A stretch of 64,000 nucleotides of DNA from Allodiplogaster sudhausi (GCA_945643635.1 CALZFC010000017.1:545001-609000); one strand, 5' to 3'; shown: positions 11,623 through 26,315, counted from the first letter of the stretch. Numbers and translations are program-made. The notes: generated from the sequence alone by a model not told the origin.

Positions 11623-14600
11623 TATATATTTTTTGTATTCTCAAGGAGGACTGACTTCTTATCGAGTCATTGACTGCAAGCCGCACGTCGTTCCTGTTGT
11701 TACCGCTACCAAAGAACGTATGATCATGGTTTTATTATTATGGATATTTTTGCCATTAATTTTGAATATTTATTTAAGAATTCAACAACACCAACAATGT
11801 TCGTTAATCAGATAATAAATGATATTGTATATTGAAAGTTTTAAATTGCTTTTGCTTATTTTTGCTGCTCTCAAGAAGTTTGATTAATTAGGCTTAAGAT
11901 TGTAATTTTAAATTACTTTTTTTGTCTGCTTTCCAGAAGATTGGCTTGGAGGCTTGAGTGCGAGACTTCCCTTTGCCGCCTTCACATACATATCATCCCT
12001 TACGGTCGACTTTGGCGAAACGAAAGCTGTCGGGATTACTACAACTGGTTTGTTAATTTACTAATTAATCTAATTAAAAATAGGAAAAAAGTATCTTTAT
12101 TAAAAGATGCCCAAAAAGTCTTGAATTTGCGACATTTTGCTTGACACACCAGGACGATGGAGTCATGCGTGTATGCAAGCAAAATTTCAAATAGTAGATT
12201 ACGGTTTATATTTTCAGGTGATGTTTACTTGTTTGCTTTGCCGTCCCTTTCTCTGCTGGCATCTATCTCGCATCTGAGCGGTGTACCACCTCGAATTGCT
12301 GCATTCGTACATGATACGGTAAGAGGAAAATGTTAAACTTTTTAAAGATCCATTACTGTAAAAGCGTACTGTAACAAGAAAATTATTTTATAAAATTGGC
12401 GTTTTTTTCTAAATTTAAAATTAGTATAAATGAAAGATGAATTGTATTAATGAAATAATATAAAATTAAAGTAAAAATAAAAAAATAACGGTTTTGTAGG
12501 AAGTTGCAATCCTGCTAAGGAACGGCTCGCTTATTAGATGTACAGCTGAGAAGGGCAGCTTGGAGGAGGCGATTGCAGCGGGTTTGCGCATTATTCTTCA
12601 AATTTTAAATTGATTACTTACTCTCTCTCTCTCTCTATCCTTTTCATTCTCTCCCTCTCTCTCATTCATTCTCTTTCTCTCTTTCATTCTCTCTCTCTCT
12701 TTCATTTTCATCTCCATCTCTCATCCTCTCTCTCTCTCTATCCTCTCTTTCTCTTTCTCTTTCTCTCTCGCGCTCGCTCTCTCTCTCTCTCTCTACCATG
12801 GCACTGTTCACGATAGAAAGCATCCAAAAACCTTTTTTTGTTTATTTACGCACCGAATTTCATATTACCTAATTGAAAAAAGTCCTTTTAATTTTCCAAG
12901 GTGAGAAGAGCTCAGAATGCGAGTCCTTCTCTGCGCGCACAGCGCTCGTTCTGCCTTCCGAGCGGAATCTCTTCATTCTCGAATGCCTGGTACTGTAGGA
13001 CAAATCTCTTTCTTTTTCCGTGGCTTTTATATTGTCCCTGAATCAGGGGCAGCATATTTGGACAGAGTGCACCTGAGCTGCGGGTTATGAGCTTTAGAGC
13101 TAAGCAAAATCTCTTGTGTTACTCGCCCTCTAAATCGGGGGTTATCCCTGAATCAGGAATGTCCGTGTCCTGAATCAGAGATGTCCCTAATTCAGGGATG
13201 TCCCTGAATCAGGGAGCATTGAAAGTATCTCTCCTTCTTGAGGGCGGACCAGAAGCCAGCATTCCGTCCCAGCGCGCCTCGCTGGCCGCCCGACTCATGC
13301 TGACTACGGTATGGCGCTCGCTCAAGCAGCTACTCGGCATGGCTGTCGGCGAGGCGGCTGCTCCGCTACAGCAGGTATTTATCGATTTATCTTTTTATTA
13401 ATTTAACTTTTTTAAATTTAAATCTTTATTGTTATTTATTTCATATTTATTTTATAAAGTAAAAGAAAAAAAATTTACTCCTGATAAAATGGCACCATTT
13501 TAGTGCATTTTTGACGAAGTTATATGAAATAAATATTCTGACCGATTTTATCTTTTTTTTCTGCTTTTCTGCTTCAAAAAAGATATATTATGCTAATGTA
13601 AGGAACTAGTGTTTGTTTTTTATTTAATTTTGAAAAATTGTACTTTAAAACTGCTAAAATTTATAATGAATAATCTCTTCTTTTTTCAATCTTTCCCAAC
13701 GTACAAAAATAAGAGTAAACTCGGGCCTGGTTTTGCAGTTATCATCCCTGACTTCTTTATTTCCAGGCTACTCAGCTTCTCGCACTCGAATTCACGCTGT
13801 GGCACTCGCCCACCGTAACACTCGAGGAGCTACTCAACAAGACGGTCAGGATGGTGTTGTCGGGCTTACTCTTAGAGAACTGGGGAACAGGAATATTTAT
13901 AAGATCATATTAGCATTAATTATTATTATTTATTAGTATTATTGATAGCATTATTAATTAGTATTATTAATTAGTTCTATTAATTCGTATTATTAATTAT
14001 TATTATTAGTTTGTATTATCAATTAGTATAATTAAATAGTGTTATTAATTAGTACTATTAAAGATGCTTGCTGGCGACTACGAGAAGGCGCGCCAGCTGG
14101 CCGCCGTCCACCCGCTCATTCCGACCGATCTTGTCTACAAGGGCGAATGGCAGCATCTTGTGGAGAAGAAGGCGTTGAAGGCAGAGCATGTCAGGGACAT
14201 CCTGGTGCGTTTATATTTTGCATTTTACACCCATATAATTTATTTTAATTTAAATATTTTTATTTAAAGTAGTGAATACCAGGCAAAGACAAGTGACAAA
14301 TATCGTTCTAAAACAGATTTGTTTTTATTAGTAATCAGTTTGGCATGTGGAACCTTTATGACGTAGTATTTTAAACTACTCATTCGCTCGCCTGGAATTA
14401 CATGAGTGCGGTAGATTCATTTGCATTTGAATGAATTTGGGTTATCATTTTGACTTGGACTTGCTGGCCGGTTCGCCTTTGCATGCTCTTCTTTGAGAAA
14501 AGTTTCTTCTTTCTTATATAGACGACCTTGTCGCTTTGCTGTTCTTTCCTTGCGCAAGTGGTTAACTTGTTGCTCTCTTCCCTAGAAAGGCTCACATTTT

Positions 14601-17600
14601 TAGTTTGGCAGCTTTGATTTTTAGAAGCATTTTGGAGTATATTAGGTGTGGAGGAGAGGATAGTACTTTTAGAAGACATTTTTCTAAGATTTATCGTTCC
14701 TCTCACATTTCCGTCTCTCCCGCCTTAGTCGAAGCACTCTCGCTCCACCTTTCTGCTTCTTTACTTTCTCCCTTCTACGTTGCTCTCTACATTCAGGAGC
14801 ATTTGTTGAACCATAGTTGCCAAAACTTTTGTCAGTTAAGGTCGGGTAAACTTTTCAATTAGTTGTGTAAAAAAATATTTGCTAAATATATGATCAAGTT
14901 GTGAAGTATTATTATGAAAATTCTTAAAAGAAAAATGAAAGTTTTTTTTATCTAAGGCCCGAATCGGCGACATGGAGTGGAAAGCGCGGCGCTTTCTCGA
15001 AACTTCCATTCCGTCACTTGAAGTCCAACGCGAGCTCATCACTGAAGGATCTCGAAGACTTGGCGATGCCCCTCTTCAGGGTACGGTACATATGGGTAAA
15101 AAATAAATTAAAAAAATAAATTCAATTCACCTTTGTCTCAATTTACAGTAATCTTATTTGACTTGGCAGACTAATAAAATTAAATAGTTATAGTGATTCC
15201 TTTAATCTCCAAAGTAGTAGTAGTTGATATAAGTAAATGCTACCGTGGTGCACTGTTCACTTATTTAGAACGCAAATTATAGAGTAGAAAATTTGTAGTA
15301 ATTAAAAAAAAAAATTAGATTAAGATAGATGGAAAGAGGAAATAAATTATAGAAAAAAATTGTTTTTCTTTACTTTGATTACGGTAGATGGAAAGTAATA
15401 AACAAATTTATGAAATTTAAAATAATTTATAGTTCGCGCCCGCCTCGCACACCACGGCCGCCTTCTGTCGGCAATCGATGACGTAGAATTGTACGTGGCT
15501 CTGAGAGAGAAGCCGCTTCGGGATGTGACTCTGCAGCTTGCAGAGGTAAGTAATATAATTATAATTAATATATTATTGTTTTGATTACTATTAATAATAA
15601 TGATTATTACTATTATCTATGTATGGCCTTCTAAATGTGGTTTTACTATTTACAGTCCAATTTCCTTGTACTTTTCTCCTGCTTCTTTTTCCATATGCTA
15701 AAGATATGATTGAAATATTTTTCAAAGGTGCGAGCCTCTCGTTTCCCTTGTTTTTTTTGGTTCTCTTACGAACTACAAGACCCTATTTAATTTTTTTTTT
15801 CTATTTACACACGTAATATAAGTAATATATGAGTTATTGAATTATAGACAAAATATATGAGTTTGTGAATTATTGATTTTTCTTTATTTTTCCAGAGAGG
15901 CGAACTCGTTGCACTCGAGCGTCTTCTCACTGCAAACTGGCGCACAATTGGAAGCAGCTGCCTCGAGCTGCTCTCCGTCCTCCCATCGGCCATCTCTCCA
16001 GCAAGATACGAGCGACTCATACCTACCGTAACCGGCGAACTCCCGGCGGGAACGGTTAATTTTTGAATTTTTTTTTAAATATAAACTGATAAAAGTTGTG
16101 AATTGTGCCCCAAAGTTTGTTAAGTAATTTTACGAAAAGAAAAGAAATAATTACAGAAAGCCGACAAGTTTGTCGCAGAATTGGCCAAAATTGAAGCGTC
16201 AGGAAAGGAAGGCAGAGAAGCGGTCGAGAGTGTTAATGGAGTCGGAGGGAAATTGGAAGGTAGTAAATTAAGATTTATGGGTTTAAAATTATTAAAAAGT
16301 ATTAAGGATTAATTAGAACTTTGCCAGGGTTTTCCGTATAAAATTTTTTTAAAAAAATAAAACGTAAGTCGGAGGGAAATTGGAAGGTAGTAAATTAAGA
16401 TTTATGGGTTTAAAATTATTAAAAAGTATTAAGGATTAATTAGAACTTTGCCAGGGTTTTCCGTATAAAATGTTTTTTTTTTTTAATAAAACGTAAGTCG
16501 GAGGGAAATTTGAACGTAGTAAATTAAGATTTATGAGTTTAAAATTATTAAAAAGTATTAAGGATTAATTAGAACTTTGCCAGGGTTTTCCGTATACATT
16601 TTTTTTTAAATAAAACGTAAGTCGGAGGGAAATTGGAAGGTATTAAATTAAGATTTATGGGTTTAAAATTATTAAAAAGTATTAAGGATTAATTAGAACT
16701 TTGCCTGGGTTTTCCGTATAAAATTTTAAAAAAACGTAATTAAATTACGCCTATTTATATCATACTGATTATTACACTTTTTCAGGCTTTTCCGAATCTC
16801 AAATGAGCGAGTGGTCGAAGCGGAGAGCTCGAGAGATCGAGGAGGACACTGGGCTTGCGAGCCATGCTCTCCGGCTCATCGAAGTGGCAGTGGAGCGAGG
16901 ATGCCAGGTTGGTGACGATCCTGTAGTGAGTATGGGTTTGTGAAGGGTTGAGTCTCTGGCCAAAGTCTCTTCCGATTGGATACTGTAGCTTTGGTCAATA
17001 TCTATCCGGTAGATTTGAGCAGTTCTTGCTCACAGTTTGTTCTCATCCTTTTATATATTGTATGGTTTAAAAAATGTGTTTGATTTTTAAAAATAAATAT
17101 GAAAAAATTGAAAAGACAACATTTCCATGGTGAATTTGTGAATTGTTGAAAGAATGAGGGGAAAAATTTTTGGAAATTTTTTTTAAGTTCTTTTTTTTAA
17201 CAACAACAAAAAAAATTAATAATCTTCCTCTTGAGGACCTGAACGAAGAAGTGAAGCGATGGCGCTTCTTCTGCATGTTCATTGAATTGACCGGAAGTGT
17301 CATGGCAACTTTTGACTTTTTCCTCTCCGCGAGTTCGTCTCTTCTCGCACAACACTTTAGTGCGGTTAGTGGAATTATATTTATTTGTAGAATTTCGTTT
17401 TTTTTTATCTTTTTGAAGACATTAAATTTCAGTGTTCTTCAACGAAAATTTAACAGTTTTTTTTTACTTTTGATATGATATAAAAGAGAAACCTATTATA
17501 TTCTCATGCTCTCGTTTTTTTCTCCTACGATTGGCAAAAGCTCGTTTTCTTCCTGCAGATTGACGAATCTACCGTAGTGACTCGTCTCGGTGACATTCTC

Positions 17601-18835
17601 CAGATACTTGAGTGGCATTCTGCGGATGACGAACACTTGCATCAAGCCATTCTCGTCCTGCTCACAGCGGCCACGAGGAAGTCGACCAGGTTGTTGGCGC
17701 CGCTTTTTTTATTTACTGAAGTTTTTTAATAAAAAAATAATTTAAAAAAGAAAAAAAACAATTTAAAAAACCAATGCTAACTTTACAGGGTGCTCCGAGC
17801 CCTCGCGCAATCGCGACCTGAACTACTCGACAAGGACGCATTGTTGAAGGCTCTATCAGAGCTGGAACTGACAGGTTGGATATTTATATGTACTTCTTAT
17901 AACAATACAAATTGTCAAGAAATATCAAGTGTCAAAGAAAATTATGTCTTAATTTTCATTACTAAGTTTTTTAATAATAAAAAAGGAAATTTATTTAAAT
18001 TGAATTAAAAAAGTTTTGACAATTAACTTTGTTTTCAGGAAACGCGCTGCTACGCTCGCTGCAAGGACTGGAGGTGCCGGGTGAGCTGAAGGGCGCACTG
18101 GCAGCGCTGCTAGAGAAGGGAGTTCAGCCGACCGTTGCCAAGCTAATCGCGTCGAGGCAGGAAGTGGCCAAGGCCAAGGAGGTAGGTCGATAATTTAAAA
18201 AATAATAATTAATTAAAATAGTTAATTAATTAATTTTAATTAGTTTTTTTTTTACACTGTATTATATATTTCTTTTTAAGGCCAAGGCCAAAGAGGCAGG
18301 GCAATAAATGTGCTCTATTTCGACTTACTTGTAATTTTTTTTAGATTAGAAAAAAGAACAAACGAATTTATATCTCACAATCAATATTTATAATGATAAA
18401 AAGTAAAGTTAGTTCTTTTTTTTTCAAATGATAGTTTTATAATTTTTTTATATTTATTTTGTCTATTATTTTTTTATTGTTGCAAATAGCCAGCCACATT
18501 CCAGATTATCGCATCAGTACTGAATGCATCATCGTTGAGAACCCTGAACGACTGGGTAGTCGTAACTGAAGACGTTCGTTATTATGCTAATTTTTTATTA
18601 TCGTTTAATATAAATTTTTAGTCTGTTATAAATGATAATAAAATTAATAATCATAAAAGCTATTTGCTCCATTATTGATTTTACTGGCGTTGTGCTTTTT
18701 TTCGAACTCGGAGATTACGGGACTTCTTTTCTTTTTTTTTACAGATTCGTAGGCCATCTTTTTTCAGGTTCAGAAGGACTCATAGAAAATATTTTTTTTA
18801 ATATTTGATAAACAACAAAATTATTTAAAAACAAA

Positions 18836-18872
<37 letters not shown>

Positions 18873-19816
18873 TTACAATATTTAGATTGTCCACCTCGCC
18901 GGCCTTGTCTACTCTGATCTGTTGACCGACGAAGACGCACTCGAAATGGTTGGCGAGCGATTTCTCTTTGACGACAACACGGCGGACAGCATCGACTCGC
19001 TTAAGGTTGCAATTAATTACTTAATTAATTATTTAATTAATTAATAAAAAATTTTAAGGACATTTTTGTTCTATTTCATAATTCAATACTACATGGTTAC
19101 TATCTTTCTTCGTACCGAAATTTATTAGATCACTAATATTATTTTAAAAAATTTAAATATGAATTATTTGCTCTTCCAGGCTCTGCTACAACTTGACAGT
19201 AACGTCCTCGCATCAAAAGAAACGACTTCTTCGCAACTCTCCCAACGTCTTAGTCCACAGCGTAGTGCGCAGGTTGACAATTATTATTGTTATTTTTTCA
19301 AGACACCTTCTCTTTACAAAGGAATATTTCTCCCCTTCTTTTTATGCGGAATACATAATTATATGATTGAGAGAGATTACAGTGTCCTTTGCACGAATCA
19401 AGGCCGAGGGGGAGTACAAAGCTTGAAAAAAAAATTATTTTTTTCGGTAAAAAATCTTTATTTATTGGAAAAATAGTTTTCTCTGGGGAGTGGAAAATGG
19501 CGGGAAAAACTGGCGGGAAAATTTTTTTTCGGCAGGGTCCATATGAGAAGCATTTCAGTTGCTCCTGCGCGTTGCGCAGTCCATGCTGACGAGTGCACTG
19601 GGCGGAGACGAGCAGCTGCTGGGACGCGCGCGCTTTCTCGCCGATGCCGCACGCATTCTGCAGCAGAAGGAGGCGGACTCTCTGCTCAGGTTGAGCGAAG
19701 AGAGGAGAGAGAAAGAGGAGAGACGAGAGAGAGAGAGAGAGAAAGAAGGAGAGAAAGAGAGAGCGAAAGGTAGAGAGGAGAGTAAAAGATAGAGAGGAGA
19801 GGGAAGATAGAGAGTG

Positions 19817-19853
<37 letters not shown>

Positions 19854-21147
19854 AAAACGAGAGATTGAGAGAGAATGAGAAATAGAGAGTGAAAAGGAGG
19901 AAGAAATACAGACAGAAAATATAAAGAAATACAGAGAGAAAAAGAGAAAGAAAGAGAGATTCCAGGCAGCTCGAGATGGTGTCGCTGGCTGCCGAGCTCG
20001 GCTGCGGCCGTCTTCCCATCCAGATCATCCACGCCGACCCTCAAGCACTCATCGAGGAGGTCATCCTGGCCGGAGAGAACTACAAGAAGGTCACAGTAAA
20101 AAAAGATTTGAATTTGGCGCCAAAAATTATAAAGTTATGCTAGGGCCATGTAGCCTCACTCCTCCTTGCGAATTAATCTTGTGCTTGTAATACTGTAGGA
20201 AATTTAGCTTTCTTTCCTTTCAATATGCTAGGTAAAGTAATGTAGAGTGAATAAATAGATTTAATAATTTATTAATATAGTCAACGAAAATAAAATAAAT
20301 AAATTAATTAATTAATTAAATGAGAAATAAAATTAATTAGTTAATTAACACAATGAAAAAGAATATTAATTAGTTAATTAATACAATGAGAAATAAAATT
20401 AATTTGTTAATTAATACAATGAAAAATAAAATTAATTTGTTAATTAATACAATGAGAAATAAAATTAATTTGTTAATTAATACAATGAAAAATAAAATTA
20501 ATTTGTTAATTAATTTAATACAATGAAAATAATATTAATTAGTTAATTAAAGCAATTAAAAATAATATTAATTAGTTAATTAAAGCAATTAAAAATAATA
20601 TTAATTATAATTTCCAGGGCAAGCGAGTCGCTCGCTTGGCGCAGCTTCTCCGTATCGAGACTCCGGTCGCTTCCGCCTTCGCGAACTGCGCCCTGAGAGC
20701 TGTCGAGATGGGCGACGAGCACACGCTGGCGGCATACATCAAAGAGGTTTTTAAGTAATTATTTAATTAATTATTTTAATATTTAAAATAAAATTTAATT
20801 TAATTTTTTAAAATAGATATATATTCTTTAAATTATTTTTTTCTAAATATTACAATTAATAGTAGTTTTATGCATTATTTAGCTTCAACGTGTTTTTTTT
20901 TGCAATCCAGAAATAGAATTGATATAAGTATTACTAGCAGAATAGTTATCGTAAAGGATTGTGGTTAGAGAGTACAAGAGAGAGAGAGAGAGAGAGAGAG
21001 AAATAGAGAGAGGGAGAGAGATAGAGATAAGACATGATAAACACAGTTCGATTAAGGTGTCATCTGCTCGTGGTCTTCTCGTTGTCTATCAACTCTGCAT
21101 GAAGCTGCTGGCAACGACGTTGCTTCCTAATGTCGGTATTTATATTT

Positions 21148-21195
<48 letters not shown>

Positions 21196-23757
21196 GCTAT
21201 AGATAAAAATTATTTTCTCACTTCACTGTACTTACCATTAGATGCGAGATGAGATAATCGCGTGCGCCCTGTGGAATGCGCCAGTCGAACAGCTCGAGGC
21301 CGCACTCAATGAAGTCGCGCACCTCGAGGAGGTCACGGAGGAGCTTCACTCGACGTCTCCCTCACCCGTGCCCGACCTCCCTCTCCCGTCCGGCATCATC
21401 CTCGACCCGGCATACACGCCACTAGAGAGCTGGGAGAGCGAAGATGGAGCAGGAGGGTGATTGAGCTGAGATATCTATTATATAAAGTGTAGAAAGTTAT
21501 TAGTATACATAAAGTTACTTGTCCATATATAGTTTTGGTCTTTGGAAAAGAAGTATAAATACAGTACCGCCAAAAAGTCTATCAACTTTTGGTTTTTCGG
21601 GCATATTTTCCTTCATAGTGTACGAAAGTAAATGAAATTTTCAGGACTGCTTCTTTATGCTGTCAGATCGTTAGTAACAAAATATTGGTTTCATTGATCC
21701 ACAATAGAGCCCGAAAAAAATCAATAACTCAAATCACCCGAGTTGCACATTTAGGCGTGCTGGATTAAATGGGTTATTGCTTCGATATTCGGGTAGCTTT
21801 TATTGGAGAAATCGTTTAGATTTATTCTAAGACATATCTGTGATAAGTATTTGGTCTAATCGATATTTAATCACATGCTTTTACATGCTGCCTGCCTTCA
21901 GCTCGTGATCCATGCACTCGGCCTGAGATGCTTAAGGTTCAGGAGAATAAAATTGATCATGTAGTGCAATGCTTATAGTAATAATGAGGTCCATATATTC
22001 AGAGGTGATAAGCGAACAAATCCAGATGGTTGCTTGGCCTGTGGAAATTAGATTCTAACTATTTGTACACACTATGATCACCGCGGTCAACTTCGGTCCA
22101 CCACGCTGAAGTGCTAAAAGTGATGCTGTGATTATGTCCTTGTTTGTAAAACGCTTTTACCTACCTATAATGATAGTTAATAGGCTTCTCCATCTTTGGC
22201 AGCTTTATTTCATTCCTGGTTTCATGATGCCTTCATAGGGAGGGGTAGATAATTTGAATAGTGTGGTGCGGTGCCGTATAAGGTATAAAAATAATCGCGA
22301 GAAGTTTAAGATAGAGTCAAATATCACTTTAATCTATAAAACAGAGTCTTCTGCAATAGTCTAAATTCCATTTAACCATTTTAATGTTGTAATTGATCTA
22401 TCACAGACAGCTGTCAATACACTGCACTACTCAATGCCAGGGTGCATTCAAATGATCGTCTGTCCGTTATGGTCTCATGAAGAAATGGATGAAATAAGGC
22501 GGCAGAATACAGAAAAGTCTATTACGTATCATAACAGACACGTGAAACCCTTTTCGAAACACGGTCCCCTATACAGCAGCACTTTAAGTTCGTCTTTGCT
22601 GCAGACGAAAGTCGACAGTGGTAATCAAAGTGTGCATAAATAGTTGGAATCTAATTTCCAAAGCTCAAAAAACCATCTGAATTTGTTCGCTTATCACCTC
22701 TGAATATATGGACCTCATTATTACTATAAGCATTGCACTACATGATCAATTTTATTCTCCTGAACCTTAAGCATCTCAGGCCGAGTGCATGGATCACGAG
22801 CTGAAGCCAGCAGCATGTAAAAGCATGTGATTAAATATCAATTGGACCAAAAACTTATCACAGATATGTCTTAGAATTCATCTAAACCATTTCTCGAATA
22901 AAAACTACCCGTATATCGAAGCAATAACCCATTTAATCCAGCACGCCTAAATGTGCAACTCGGGTGATTTGAGTTATTGATTTTTTTCGGGCTCTATTGT
23001 GGATCAATGAAACCAATATTTTGCTACAAACGATCTGACAGCATAAAGAAGCAATCCTGAAAATTTCATTTACTTTCGTACACTATGAAGGAAAATATGC
23101 CCGAAAAACCAAAAGTTGATAGACTTTTTGGCGGTACTGTAGGTGATATTTTTTTGGGATTTTGTAAGAACAAGATATTGATGGCCAGCAAATGTGGTTC
23201 GTATGAAAGAAAGAATAAGTTGCACTGGCACAATATCCTCTTCCTGTTTTAACAGTGTGAAAACAGGAAAAAAACTATGTATTTAATATTCCCCACAATT
23301 GTACTCGCGTCTCTCTAAATCACGTCATTTGCTCGATCTCTCTTGTGCCTCTCATCAGGCAAAAAGGCGCGAATTCAAATGCTAGTTTTTTCTCTCTTTC
23401 TCTCGCTCCTTTGAAGGAATGAGCAGCACGGCTGGGCATCGCTGGCGCGGCGGCGCCACCAGAAGACTTGCGGCAGCGGCGGCGGCTTCAGACTTGTGGA
23501 CGCCGCACGTCTCCTGGCCACCGAATCGGCCACCGCGGCCGTCGGTGTCGCCGTATGGTGCGACGAGCAGGAGGCGTGGACGACGACTGAGCGACTGCAG
23601 AGGTAGAGAGAGAGAGAGAGAAGAGAGAGAGAGGATACCCCGTCCTGGGCTCTATTGAGCGAATATTGACTATTGATGCAATTATCGATTGAATATTGAT
23701 CGATTATTTGCTCATTATTGATTGATCATTTATTTCGTTTGGCGTAGTGGAAGACTC

Positions 23758-23788
<31 letters not shown>

Positions 23789-26315
23789 TTCATGAAAGAT
23801 TGTAGCGGTCCATCGATTTACGGATCGATTATTTCGCCGACGATGCAATGTAATAGCACGGTTGATTAGCCAAATTGATTTAATCTCGACTTCGTTATTC
23901 GTTTACTTTCTACGCTTGGATGTGTGCCGGGTTTTTTTTCTTCCTTTGCTGAAGGAGCGAGTTAGCCATAAAAACTAGCGGGAAAGCTAGAATACAAATT
24001 AATTGTATAAGAAGAATATCGTAAAATCTTCTTCTTTTTCTTCCTCAGATACGCCGACGCGCTCAGGAGGTTCCGGCCTCAGCTGTCGCCTCGGGTCGTC
24101 CAGAGAATTTCCCCCAGGCCATGGTCGATAGGCTCATTTCGGGCGATGACCAGAGCACCCCGTTGGACAGACTGCCACTCTATGGTGAGAGACTAGAGGG
24201 ATATTGAGAGACTGAGAGAGAGAGAGAGAGATGGGGAGAGAGAGAAAGTGGAGTGGGTTAGAGAGGGAACGGATCAGAGAAGAGAGGTAGACGGAGAGAG
24301 ATGCCGAGAGATAAATAGGCAAAGATAATGAAAGCTAGGAACAGCACTTTTTAGGTCAAATCGTTGCGATACTATTCTATTATAATACGATATTACTTGA
24401 ACGAATTGAATAAATTATTGTCTTCTTATTTATTATATCGCACTATTTGAACTTATTCATCATTCCTTTTTGTTGTTCAGGCTGCGAGCGAGAGCGCTTT
24501 GTCAAGGACGATGAACTCCCTTATCGGACCGAGTCAATCTATGGACTTGCAATGCAAGTCTAGCGTTATCTTTACATTTCAGCATTATTTCTCTTCTTCT
24601 CCATCTCTATCTGAATCTGTTAAAATGGAGCTATAATCGAAGTTGATGGGGGGAGGAGAGGGGGGAGTTCAACAAGGCTCATCCGGCGACCTTGTTCACC
24701 ACTGTCTCTCATCGATTAATAATAATAAAAATGGCGCGAATTCAAAATGTAGTTTTTGGCTCTCTTGAGGACGGAGGACGATCTCCAGTGGTCGGATGCG
24801 ATTGCACTGGCCAACTCGTTCCATGTCGAAGAGTGGGGAGTGCATCTTTCCAGCTTGGAGAATCTACTAACCAGGTGAGAATCTTCCTGGAGATGTGTTG
24901 GCTCGCGTTTCAGTAGCCAAAAAATATACGAGCTTGTATTTATTTGTTTTTTTATACTTATTTTATTTGTATACATATTATATTTGTTTATTTCTTCGAT
25001 TTGTTTACTTGTTGTATTTGTTGTATTTATTTTGTTTATTTACTTATTTATTATTTAATAAATTTGATTACTCACTGTAAGTATTAATCATTTCAGCATG
25101 GCTCCATCTGATGCACGCGATTTGATCCAGAAACGTGGCCACCGTGAAGTGCTGCTCAAGTCGGCTGTTCGATATCACAATTATCTTCAGAAAAAGGTGT
25201 GTCATATTTTTTTTCTGGATATATTATTTATATTCTTTTTGTTAGCATGTCAAATAATACAACACAACTTGATGAACAACAATGAGTACAAAGAATAATT
25301 AACTGATTGACCTTAGGTTCTTCCACTGATCTCCTCCGACGACATGTACGAAGTGTATCTAGAGCAGTTCGGCCCGTCCACCGAAGAGAACAAGAGCCTA
25401 CTTCCGCTCGTCCGATTGCTCAAGGTTGTTCTTTTTTTTGTTATAAAAAATTATTACTTAATCTAAAAGGAAGAAAAAGAATAAAAAACGATCATCTGAA
25501 AAAACTTTTGAATGTTAAAATGACGAAAGTTGTTTAGATGATCTTCAAAGGTGTTCATATCACAAAAGAATGTTAACATGCGTCCTTTTCAAGAGGAACA
25601 AAAAGCTTACTTTTAAAGACGATAACAATATATGCTTATCTAGGATCACGGCGAAGCGAACATTCGCTCCCGCCTACGTGATGAAGGAACACTCCAGAGA
25701 CTGCTCGATGAGACGCCGGATGAGAGGCTCAGCGAGGCGACCGCTCTCGTCAGAAGTACACAGGTTGGAATGATACTATGTTTTTTTTGTTGAGAATGTC
25801 ACGTCTATTTTGAGCGTTGGTCTTTAATTTATTTATTTTGAATACCAGTATGAATATTATTAATATTATAAGCATGTATTTCCGCCAAAAATAAATTCGT
25901 CTACCTTTTTTCCGCTCCCCCCGCAGGAACCTCAACCGTCATGTTTCGTTGTTTCCTGACTACTGTAGGCTCACTTTTCTCAAAATTACATCTTGATCTC
26001 ATGTCAGGCAACAAAGGCGCGAATTCAAAATTGAGTTTTTGTGCATTTAGGCGGGAGCCACAGCGTGCGAGTCAGCAGCGCGCTCGGCCGTACGCGCCCG
26101 CGCACCGCCCGCCAGGATACTGTCACTGGTGGAATCGCCCGAGGCACTCCTCGAGGTCATTGTGGACGTGGCAGAGGGACTCGAGGACGAACTCAGATGG
26201 CATCTTGCACAGGTAAGATTACTGTTATTTATTATTATTATTATTATTTATTATTATTATTGTTATTATTATTATTTATTATTATTATTATTATTTATTA
26301 TTACTATTGTTATTA

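Noticed and set aside
18272..18306. Extra exon AKAKEAGQ after NBAS exon 23
   Set aside because: It runs into a stop and is not needed; exon 23 joins 18490 in phase 0.
19555..20044. Long Ser/Leu-rich minus-strand protein
   Set aside because: It is the complement of a (GA)n tract plus NBAS exons 27-28 read backwards.
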